This document shows positions 1 through 10,400 of a DNA stretch of 64,000 nt, piece after piece; the first letter of the stretch is position 1, and each line of letters begins with the position of its first letter. Location of the stretch: positions 203,141 through 267,140 of the forward strand of contig NW_003202288.1 in assembly GCF_000006405.1 (NCBI RefSeq), written 5' to 3'. The notes under the pieces were generated by a model, which worked only from the letters and a program-made list of their open reading frames with translations, made no database searches and had not been told where the DNA came from. Made by a program: the position numbers and the translations under genes. Source of the DNA: Perkinsus marinus ATCC 50983. Its lineage: Eukaryota > Perkinsozoa > Perkinsida > Perkinsidae.

Positions 1-378
1 CTCTTATTACACTGTTGTTAATAATAATAGGTTTATGCTACTACTCTTATTACACTGTTGTTAATAATAATAGGTTTATGCTACTACTCTTATTACACTG
101 TTGTTAATAATAATAGGTTTATGCTACTACTCTTATTACACTGTTGTTAATAATAATAGGTTTATGCTACTACTCTTATTACACTGTTGTTAATGATAAT
201 AGGTTTATGCTACTACTCTTATTACACTGTTGTTAATAATAATAGGTTTATGCTACTACTCTTATTACACTGTTGTTAATAATAATAGGTTTATGCTACT
301 ACTCTTATTACACTGTTGTTAATGATAATAGGTTTATGCTACTACTCTTATTACACTGTTGTTAATAATAATAGGTTT
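1..378. repeat. 43-bp tandem repeat array
   Basis: A unit beginning CTCTTATTACACTG and ending GGTTTATGCTACTA is repeated every 43 bases, nearly nine times, from the window edge. Copies are almost identical; a few read TAATGATAATAG in place of TAATAATAATAG. The last copy runs into TTTTCCTTTCAG, a good 3' splice site at 387, so the array probably lies in an intron. It continues beyond the left edge. Confidence 0.95.
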
Positions 379-387
379 TCCTTTCAG

Positions 388-507
388 TACGCCTCCTCCC
401 CCTCCTGCCTCCCCTCCGGTTCATCAACTACCAAAGACACAGCCCACCCATCTAGTCAGCCAGGAGCTGCTGCTGGTGGCGCCGTCATCGTCGTCGTCTT
501 GAACTAG
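388..507 (+). CDS. Possible terminal exon, proline- and serine-rich, unidentified
   Basis: This stretch follows a pyrimidine-rich 3' splice site ending at 387. One frame reads a proline-rich start (TPPPPPASPPVHQLP) and ends in a run of serines at a TGA at 500-502; a second frame stays open to a TAG at 505-507. I recognise no domain and cannot choose the frame with certainty. It may be the last exon of a gene that begins left of the window. Confidence 0.25.
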   Translation, partial: YASSPSCLPSGSSTTKDTAHPSSQPGAAAGGAVIVVVLN

Positions 508-679
508 ATGCCTCACCCTTGTATAGGTTGTTTCCTCTTAACGACTATCAATTTTGTAGTATTTGCCCTCCTCCCCGGATTCATTGTTGGGTTTGTCAAT
601 GAGGTTGTAGGGCCCCTGGGGTATACCATCTTTTTGATAACTCAGGAGGCGAGCATTGACTGGGTGGTCCAGATTTGTC

Positions 680-2969
680 ACTAAATCTGTATAGTAGTAG
701 TTGGTGTTGTTGTAAGATGATTGGGGTCTCGCAGAAGAGGACGGACACCTCCTATGGGAACTCGTTGGTCGCTCGGAGGGAGTTTACTCGGCAGCAGCAG
801 AAGCATAGGGAAACGATAAGGAAGATTCGCTCTAGCATAGGTCAGTCCGGACCTATTTTGTATCTTACCAGCAGCAACCTAAGATACTCGGCCTCCTGCT
901 GATCAAAGACACCTCACGCTGTATGGTCGGGACTATTATGCTAGGAAGCGTAGGAAGGGGCGAGGGAGGGGGAGGGAGGCGTATTAGAGGTGGCTGTAGG
1001 TCAAATTAGGGAGTATGCTAACAACGATTTGAAGATGATAAGGAGTATTGCGCGAACTATGCGGCGAACACCAGAGTTGTTGGTGGGTGTGATTTGAAAA
1101 TGGAGTGGTACGATAATCATCTCTACAGGGGTCCTCGCGGGGGTCGGGGCCTGTGAGCTTGAATAGGGATAGTAGGAAGAGGGAGCTGTCGAGAATTACA
1201 GCGGTAGGGATGAGTAGGCCCTCTGGGGGGAAGGCTGGTATCGTTTTAGGATAACCATGCTATGTTGGACCGCTTGGAGAGGCTGAAACCCTCTTACAGT
1301 GTGGCTCATTTGGAGCAAGACTACTTTAGGCAGATGCGGTAGTACGGTGGTGAAAGTGGCGTTTAGATTTGTGGAGAAGGTGTGGTATCAGCTGAATGAA
1401 ATTAAGGATTTATTATTTGGTGGTTGTATATTTTTGGTGATGATATGAAGTTCACATAGAGAGAATCGACCGTTTTTACTCGGGAAAAAACGTCCGGAAA
1501 TGCACTAGTGGGAGGTGGTGGAAATGTATATGGCAGGTATATGGTCCAGTCTTGCTCCCATGCGTATAACAGAGGAGGTCGACAGCATCCGCTAATTGCT
1601 AGATTGCGAGCTCGAGAAGAAGCAGCTAAGTGAGGCATGGCTCTTGACGCTTACCCGGGTGGTTCGAGTAGGACGTTTATAGGCAGCTTTCGCCGCTATT
1701 CGATGTTGTAATTGAAATAGATCTCCTCTACTAAGGAGTGGGGCTCGCGTGTTGGCTTAGCATTGATATGAACTGGAAACGTTGGTAGGCAGAAATGAGG
1801 AGAAATATGACGATTCGTATCGACTTGAAAGCTCTGGTAGCTAGCATGCTGAAGGAATCATTCATCAACAGTTATATACGTCTTGATTGAGCGTTGTGCA
1901 GGGCGTCAGAGCTAGCCCGACGTCATCGTTTTGAGGAGGAGGCGGAGAGGTATCTCAATGGGAGTAAGTCGACACCGAACTTGAGGAAGGGGAGTCTCGA
2001 GGTGGGTCTTTGGGAGGATGGGGTGTTTTCAAGGGAGCTACAGTGAGAAGTACAGGACGTGTAGGGGGCCGTAGCGAATCGGAATGTATTGGGAAGGATG
2101 AAGATGTGATGAAATGTTGTTGGTCATGCGAAACTCAGCCGGGTGTGAAATGATCTGGGAGGTCAAAGCGTTCCCCTGTGATGGGGAGAGTGCTGCTCTG
2201 TGCCGTGTTTTAGGTACCGCCGTCGGCAGCGTCATCGTATGTCTCCTACTCTGAGCCAATACCATGCACTATCGAGGACGTAGCAAGAGTAGTGGTCGAA
2301 GATGTATTGCATGCTGTTCTGCCGACTGAAGGGATGGTTGAAAGCAGGTGGAGGTATGCGCTGTCATCATCGCTATTGGGGAGCTGTGGCTTTGCCTCAG
2401 GTATTCCGGACAGGAGGAGGACTCAGAAGAACAGCAGTGGGAATTCCCTTATCGGGTAGGTTCGTGGCAATAGCGTCTAGGGTGGTCCTTCTTAATCTAT
2501 CAAGCTTGTGAATGCGTTCTTATGAACTATTGATCGTTTCACACTTGATAAGATGCTAGTAGTAGTTCTTTGAGGAAAAGCGGGTATGGCAGTGATAGTA
2601 GGAGGGGGAAGGGGACTATTGAGATTCGCCCAAAAGTACAAATCAAGGCCTTTGAGTACTTTCTAATCTAACACATAGCAGTTATCGGAGATATAGCGGG
2701 GGGTCTGTCTAAGTCCATGTGTCAGGCTACATCCTCGATAGCCGCTTCCTCGGTGGACGACAGCAGCGCCATAACGGATGAGCCGCATGTGGAAGAGCAT
2801 ACAGCCAGCAGGACGGTTGAAGACCTCATCGATGCCGCTGCGGATCTTTTCACGGATATGGATGGTACGTCTATCGATCTCTTCCCTGTGTTGTAATCTT
2901 CATTCGACAGATGATGATTATTCTGTGGACTTTGAGGTGGAGGAAGAAGAAGAAGAGTCTGTGGGGTAG
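680..2969 (+). CDS. Unidentified multi-exon gene with acidic C-terminus
   Basis: I do not recognise this gene. Scattered coding-like exons on the plus strand are basic at first (around 740-840, with REFTRQQQKHRETIRKIR) and mixed later (around 1905-2035, with HRFEEEAERYLNGSK). The end is clear. An exon from about 2729 to 2874 reads through DEPHVEEHTASRTVEDLID, a 36-nt GT-AG intron fills 2875-2910, and the final exon reads DDDYSVDFEVEEEEEESVG with a TAG at 2967-2969. The intron at 841-908 belongs to a shared intron family described separately. Internal exon borders and the start are not resolved, so the span is approximate, and the first part could be a different gene. Neighbour downstream on the same strand: the DDX60-like helicase. 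Confidence 0.4.
841..908 (+). repeat. Intron with hairpin-rich sequence shared with another intron (copy 1)
   Basis: The intron starts GTCAGTCCGGACC and ends CAAAG. It contains GTATCTTA followed by TAAGATAC, an inverted pair, and GGTC...GGACC at its 5' end. The same arrangement with largely the same bases occurs in the helicase intron at 8710-8779. Two introns of unrelated genes with alignable sequence are unusual and point to a mobile origin. Confidence 0.6.
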
Positions 2970-3618
2970 CCGATTGTGACATCTGCCATGTCAAGTTGAA
3001 CCTTTGTTGTTCATGATTATCCATGCTTTGTGTGCTGAGTACTGTTAATGGTAGTTCGTTATCACTAGAACCCGACAGTAGTGATAATTGTATTTCCACC
3101 CTTTGCGTCAGAGGCCGAGCCTTCTGCATGCTGACAGTTCAATGAGGAGCTACTTGAGGGCTATGGAGCGTGGCTGAGCTGAGTTGGCTCCTCGCCTTCA
3201 GTGCACGCTTGGCTCACTTGTGATTCCCCAAAGTTTTGGATTGTTTTAGAGCGACCACCCTTTCACGGTTCAAGAGCATCGACCCAAATGGACAGGAGAG
3301 ACATATAATATAATAGTCAAGCATGTCTAAGTAGAGCCCGAAACCGCGTGACGTTCACGGTACCTACGCCACCGTCTGCTTGATTCGAAAAGAGGTCAAA
3401 ACACCCTTACTCAGAGACATTTGAATCTCTACCGAGAGACCTCGTCCTGTCACTCACTACATTCTCCCTAGATCGAGTAAAGGACGGTTCATTTCCAATA
3501 ATCCCCCTCATCATCATCATCATCGTCCCGTGGTAGTTGTCTCGCCCCTTGGGGATATTTGGGGACCATCTGCCCCCCCACCTTCCAGCTGGGAGGGAGG
3601 GGCTTTAATGTTCATCTT

Positions 3619-3878
3619 ATCATGTACATGGTCTTGAAAAGGTATATTTCGTAGGTCTTGGGAGGGGCGGCTATGCCACAGGTAGGCTAAGATATGCCTC
3701 CGTACATATGAGCAGATGAGTAAAGGTCTGTCGTAACGGTATGATACTGTTATTGTTCGGCCTCGCTGTCTATTTATTTTGAAGGCATATTTCTTAGCTC
3801 TTAGTGAGATCAATTCTGTGGGGAAGGGGCGGCTATGCCACAGGTACGCCAAGATATGCCTCAGCGAAGTCAAATTCG
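3619..3878 (-). repeat. 260-bp dispersed repeat with internal duplication (copy 1)
   Basis: The sequence matches 42814-43073 in inverted orientation over 260 bases at high identity. Inside each copy a motif of about 38 bases, beginning GAGGCATATCTT and including GTGGCATAGCCGCCCC, occurs twice about 150 bases apart. An open frame (RHILAYLWHSRP twice) crosses both copies, but this follows from the repeat and need not be a gene. Confidence 0.85.
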
Positions 3879-4339
3879 TAGGAGCACGCCTAGTTGTGGC
3901 GAATTGCGGGATATTTTTCGAGACTCTATTTCGGGTTTTCGTCAGGACTCTTGAAGAGCTTATCTACCGAAGCCTTAAGAATCGCCAATATTAACAGCAC
4001 GCTCATCCGTCATCATCCACTTGATGTTAGTCGAGACTTTCCATAGAAGTGATTCATTAGTCGTCATCAAACCCTCCAGGACGGCCTGTTGCCTCCGTTT
4101 CAATGTATTTCTCTGCAACTGTAGCCTTCCTATGCTTATGCCGATGATCCACACAGTATCCCGTCGGTTGGAAACTGCCTTATTATTTAAGCTTCCCTTT
4201 GAGACCACTCCGGTTGTGTTCAGCTAAGTGGTGTGATTGCATGAGGAAGGTAACGATGATGAAACAACCATCTTTCAATACTCCCCATAGGCCTATATGT
4301 TAACAAAAGTTATTATGCTCCGGATGGTTTCAGTGCGAG

Positions 4340-4380
4340 GTGTTGTAGCCCCAGGTTCGATCCCCAGGGATGTCATTTTT
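4340..4380 (+). repeat. tRNA T-arm/B-box-like fragment
   Basis: CCCCAGGTTCGATCCCCAGG has the form of a tRNA T-arm with the B-box GGTTCGATCC at 4354-4363, and is followed by ATTTTT, a Pol III-type terminator. No complete cloverleaf is visible upstream. It lies about 100 bases before the helicase ATG. Confidence 0.6.
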
Positions 4381-4475
4381 CTTCTCATTATTCAAGGAGA
4401 TCGCTATCACAGTGTCTACCGAGATCATGTCAGATCATAAGCTTCGATAGGTTTCTCTCTTTGCAACCTTTCCCA

Positions 4476-7400
4476 ATGTCCGATTTTGACGTAGCCTCGT
4501 ACAATGGTGGTGACGATGACTTGTATGATGACTTCGACGCTGTCGAAGGTACCGAGACCGCTGGTGCCGAGTCTGGCGAGGAGAGGGAGCTCGCACTGGA
4601 CCAAGGGGCGCGTGGTCGAACCTATTGGGGCTTCACATTGACTGATGACGCCTCGGCCGCTGAGGCTCTGAGGAATTGGGTCTCGTACCTTCCTGCTACT
4701 CAGATTGATCTGGTATCTGATATCGGTGACAGTAGAGGCATCTATGTGGTGCATATGGAGAGCCTCCTCATCAACGTATTACAAACTGAAATGCCCAATT
4801 TCGATAAGCAGCCGATCTTTGCTAAGGCCTTATTCTCTATAGAGCGATGCCTTTCCATCTTAGAGGAGCTTCGAGGGACTGCTGGTATGCGATTGGTGTT
4901 CTTTGATTGCTTCGAGGTGTTGTATCGGACCAAGGCGAGTGTCTACTGGACACTACGAGAGGCTCTTCGTCTGCACCTTCTCGCGACTAAGCCCGCTTTG
5001 GTCAGGGTCTTCAAGGACTGGGTCAACGACTCTGCTTGGACCGCCTTTGTGGAGGAGCAGGGCGTGGCGTTTATGGTTTGCGGCGATAATGATGTGCCCT
5101 TCGTTGCCCCAGAGGATGATGAAGGGCAACCTATGATGCCCAGCGATATGGTAGAGCTAGCCCCAGGGCTCCTACAGTGCCTAGCTCTTGATATGGTTAC
5201 GAAGCATCAAATTCGTGTGGCGATAGTGAGCACGATGGAGAGGCGCGTGCATAGGCTTATGTCGGTGACCATCGGCCCAGAGCGAGGCCACCCTGAAGTC
5301 CTTGCTAGGGTCACCCCCGTAGTAGAAAGTCTATTCAGCACTCTGAAGGATGATGATGATGATGAAGACGAGGACGAGGAGGATCCTCAAGCGTTCGTAG
5401 AACAGATAGAAGGGGCGGTTGAGGACTATACTAAGCAGTTCGGTCCTGATGGGGGAGTTCGGGGCTTCATCACTCGAATCGGTCTGGAGCAAACCCTGCA
5501 GGAGTGCATATCTCTAGTGGAGGAAGAGGAGGATGAGGAGATTGCGAATGGTCCGATTGAACTGTGTTTGGTTTTTGCCAAGGTCGTGGCGGCTTGTGAA
5601 GTGTTGCTGGAGGAGATGCCTCTTCATGCTCGGTCGCATTGTACATTTTCGGACGAGGCATTCACGTTGGTCTCCTCTGGGGACATCTCTAGTGCGCTGG
5701 ACGATTTCTTCGTGAACTGCCGACTTGTCCTCACGCCTATGGCGGACTACATGAGGACTAACCCCGAGTATATGGCAGGAGTTGGTCTGAAGAATGATAT
5801 TTCCGATATGTTCGATTCGAGGCTCTTCCGAACGGTCCTGTACTTGGTCCTTGCTGCTCCCGAGAAGGACGGTGTCACATTTGACCTCGGGAGGATCTTT
5901 GGTTTCCAGGGAAGGTCCTTAACCACCTATGAGAGGTATTGGAAGTCTATAGTCGGCGATATTGAGTTCCCCGACTCACTGGCTGCGCACGCGGAAGATT
6001 CCTCAAAGGCGGTGCTTTCGATCAAAATGGAAGTGCCATGTGCAGGTGAGGGCTTGAGGGCTTTTATAAGGGGGCAAAGCTCTTCTGTCGTAGATGAGCT
6101 CCCGAAGGAGCCGGCTGAGGCCCCAAGTCCCGTGCTAGTCCAAACGACAGTGCCGTTGGTTGATATGATAGTGAAAACGGCGAAGGACCCTAAGGGTGAG
6201 TTTGGGGTGGGTGTTGGTTGTATTTATTTTGTTGGTTTTAGTGGGCCAAGCTTTGACTAAGCTGGAGAGAGATGAAGTGGAGGTTCTGGGGGAGGAGTTG
6301 GAGGATGTAATAGTAAACGTACAAGGGCTCAGGGGGGATTGTGAGTTGACTTTTAGTATCCGCAATCGCAGCCGTTCGACTCGGTAGATGCCCTGTTGAA
6401 GAAACACGAGAAGGGAAAGTAAGAGGGTTGTTGAGGAGGATGGGTCGGCATAGTGGGGAGGGCTTCAGGTATACGATGGATAGCAAGTGGTTGGAAAAGC
6501 TCCCTCCTCATAAGAGAGAGGCTGCGAGGAAGAAGTTTGAGTTGAGGATGAAACAGAGGGGGATGTATTCAACTCATATGTATTCGAAGTCGCTGGTTGG
6601 TAGGCTGCTTGGTGGGCCCTAGAGGGTGTTGAGGGCTTTGCTAGGTGCGGACAAGTTGCATCACCCCATTGTTATGACGGAGGAGGAGCAGAAGGCTATG
6701 AAGGCAGCGAGTGATAAGAGTACGCAGAAGTTCAGTGCGAAGGCTCAGCTGATCAAAGAGAAGAATGAAAAGCAGGCGGTAGGGAAGTTGGGGGGAAGAG
6801 TCATGGAGAAATATATGTCTGCTCTTCTCGAAGTTTTGTGAAAATCCACAGAAAACTCTGAGAAATTTACGAAAATTTCTCAGAATTTTCATATTGTCAC
6901 CAACACATGTAGTTGACAAAGTGTATACGTTCCTCGGAAGGGGGGGGGGGGGGTGATGGTGGGAAGATGGTGGTTGTCAGTTGGAGAAGCAGAACGCGAG
7001 AGATAAGGAGCAGATGGAGCCGCTGTTGGTGAAGGCTGAGAGGCTTGGGGACATGGGTGACAGGCCTCCGCGCGAAATTGAGAATTTCCTGCTGGACCTT
7101 GTTGCGGGGTAGGGGGGGGGGTATCTTTAGGCTCTTGCTGATTGGATTCATATTAGGTTCGGAAGGATCCTCGATAGCTTTGACGGCTTTAATGGTATTT
7201 CACAGTCGGTGAAGCTCCGCGAGAATCAGATGGTGGTGTTGTTCGCGGTAATCGACAATTTGAGAACAGCGTTGAAGACGGTCGGGAGGGCTCTGGAGAT
7301 TGATTCCTCTGAGGCGTAAGGCACCGTTCTGGCCGCCTTTGGTCTTTGGTATTTCCTTATAGGTATTTGTTGGAAACACGACGACTCGTTGCACGGTGCA

Positions 7401-10400
7401 TCAAACTTGTTTGTGATGTTGTAAAGGCATTTGGTAATATCTTGGCGAGTTGGGGAGGCCCTTGGGGAGCTTGGGGAGTTTAGGTGGCGATATGGGCCCT
7501 CATCACATCAAGAAAGTGCAGCAACTGCTCCAGACGGTGGGGGCCAAGAGGGTTAATAAGAACGTGTTTATGTTCTGGAAACAGCATAGGGTGGGTTGGG
7601 GTAGGTCTTGTGTGTTGGAGGAGAGGAATTGTGCAGATACCCGTGTTGGAAGAGAAGATAGCGGAGCTTGAAGTGGAAGCGGAGGCGGCGGCTAAGCATG
7701 AGAAGAAGAGTAAGAAGAAGGCGAAGGAGAGCGGTGATGCTAAGAAGGGCAAAAAGGTGGGCTGGTGGTGACGGGGAAAAATGGAAAAATTTTGTTTTCC
7801 TCGAGAAATTTACGATCGAGTTCGGGTAGGAGTGTGTAGAAACTGGGGGGAATTTTCTATTAGGAATATCGTAGTCACTAACATGCGTATTTATTTTCAT
7901 ATTGATGGTCAGGGTAAGAAGGGTGTACCGGAGACCCCAGAGGAGAAGTTGGGGGCGGCGAAGGAGGAGTTGGAGGATATTGATGAGAACTATAGTGAAG
8001 TCCGCAGTAAAAAGGTGGCAGTTGATGTTATTGGAAAGGATGAGTATTTGTTTATGCTGTATCATATGGGCCAGGTGAGGGCAAGAGTTGGGCCTGTTTT
8101 GAATCTTACGTGGTTGAACCTAGGATATGGATCGTCCGGTTGGTAAGAAGGCGGATGATCGTGTGTTGTTCAAGCCCGATGAGTGGCAGAGGCAACTACT
8201 AGATGTGGTTGATAAGAAGGAGTCGGCTTTGGTGAGTTGTTCATGCGGCCGTACAGGACGACGCTTGTCGTCTTATCGTAGGTGTGCGCCCCTACCAGTA
8301 GTGGTAAGACGTTTATCTGCTATTATGCAATGGAGAAGGTTTTGAGGCAAAGTCACGACGGTGTTGCTGTTTATGTGGCTCCGACAAAGGCTCTGTTAAA
8401 TCAGGTTAGCCTAGGGGGGTGAGGATGATGAGGATGTTGAGGAAGTGCTCAGGTCTCAGCTGAGATATATTCGCGATTCTCCTCCAAGACTTACCCTAGT
8501 ACGGTTAGGATTGAGCTTGCTGGAACCTTCGCGAAGGAGTTCTCGGAGTACCCGATGAGTTGCCAGGTGCCGTTGCTGGGAATCGAACCGGCGACCTCCA
8601 TGGTGTCTTGCAGGTCCTCGTGACTATCCCGGAGGTGTTTGAGCAAATCATGTTGGCGCCGTCTCAAGCGGAGTGGGTGAAGAGGCTGAGATATGTCATC
8701 TTCGATGAGGTAGGTCATCTTCGGACCTAATCTGTATCTTATTCGGTGCGACCTAAGATACCCGATAAATATCTTTCAGGTCCATTGCATTGGTGAGGCG
8801 GAGAATTCAGCGGCTTGGGAGCATCTAATGCAACTAACACATAGCCCGTAAGGAGTCTCTACTATCACTAATACTACCACTATTGGTGACAGTTTCCTGG
8901 CCCTGTCTGCTACAGTCGGCAACCCCAAGGGCTTCTGCAACTGGCTCAACAGTGTAGCAGCTTCGAATCACGGCCAGAGGGTTCATTTGGTGGAGTATAA
9001 GGAACGTTTCAATGACTTAAAGAAGGTGAGAGGCCTTTTTCGACGTTGATGTGGAGGAAGTGCGGTATGGTTGTCTTGGTCGTCAGTGGGTGTACATATC
9101 GGGCTCGGGGCTGTTCGAACTGCACCCGATAGCGTGCTTGACGTACCTTGATGTGAATGACGGTTCCCTACCATCTGATTTGGTGATGACCCCTGAGGAG
9201 GCAGCTGAGTGCTATGTCGCTCTCAAGGCTGTCATGCTGGATCAAAAGAAGGACACTAGGAGATCGGATAAGGATAGGGTGAGTATGAGAGGTGTTTATG
9301 TGGGGGGAGAGGTTTTTTTAGGAGCTCATACGTTCCCTGTTGGAGCCCTTGGAACCTAAAATTTTCTTCAAGTTTGTGCGTGGGTGTATCAGCAAGAGAC
9401 AATTCAGGTGAGAATTATGGTGATGGTGAAATTGGGAAGATGTTGAAATCAGATGGTATGAGAAGCAGTTGAGAGCAGCACTGTCGACGATGTTGAGGGA
9501 AGGTGTATGTGATTATGAAGACTTCAGCGATGTCGTGGGTATTCTGCGTAACCCTAGTGCTCGGGGGAATCCAGTCGAGGAAAATAAGAAGTGGAGAAAG
9601 GTTGCTGGTAATAGTGATTGTTACGGTTGTTATGATCGTGGGAGGCGTAGTCGTGGGATGATCTAGAGTGTGGAAAGGCAGTTGACTGTCTGAGATGATG
9701 ACCATGCCCGTAGTGTGTATGGGAGGCTCTAGTGTATCGTACTTGCTAGAACCTGAGATATCCCTTCCTCGCAGCTGAGTTTCCTCACTAATCATAGGAG
9801 TCTATGTACGTGTAGGAGTGTTCAGAAACCAGCAAGAAATTCTTATCAATAACGCATGTGGTTGACCGTATGCATATTTTCACATATGTATTATCTCTCC
9901 TGCCACATGGGGTGTTTTAGGTGAGGAGGATATTTTGTCGACTGATGCCTCCTCTTGTGGTGATGAGGAGACAGGGGTTGATAATGATGGAGTTGATCAT
10001 TTGGCGCCGCAGTAATACCGTCGGGGGGATTTGAACCGGGGTCGTTGAGGTGGGAGTCTTGTGTCTTATCCAGTTTATCTGAACTTGGTCGAGAAGCGAC
10101 CTATCTTCGTCCGGCACGTACTATCCAGCTCATACGGGATCTGCAGGAGCTACACCTCCTACCTACGCTTATCTTCAACTTTGACCGACACGACATTATG
10201 GTGGGTGGAAATTTGATTTTCGAGCGGCCGTGTTTATTAATTTTCCTCTAGGCGATGGTGAAGAGATGCACTCAGTACCTCGCTAAGCAACAGTATGCCA
10301 AGTATCACGGTAGCGAGGAGAGGGACCATCGAACTAAGATGGAGAACAAACGCCGAATGGAGGTCTACAAGAAGAAGGTCGAACAGGTGAAAGTGATGGA

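Larger units (their letters stand above)
2970..4475. other. Intergenic stretch
   Basis: No gene was recognised between the acidic C-terminal exon and the helicase start codon. It holds a 260-bp dispersed repeat (3619-3878) and a tRNA T-arm-like sequence (4340-4380). The latter is followed by a T run and a pyrimidine-rich CAAG (4396-4399), which may be a 5'UTR or trans-splice acceptor for the helicase gene. Confidence 0.5.

Noticed and set aside
1-378. CRISPR-like or satellite-spacer array
   Set aside because: The 43-bp units are contiguous copies without unique spacers; a simple tandem repeat in a eukaryotic intron.
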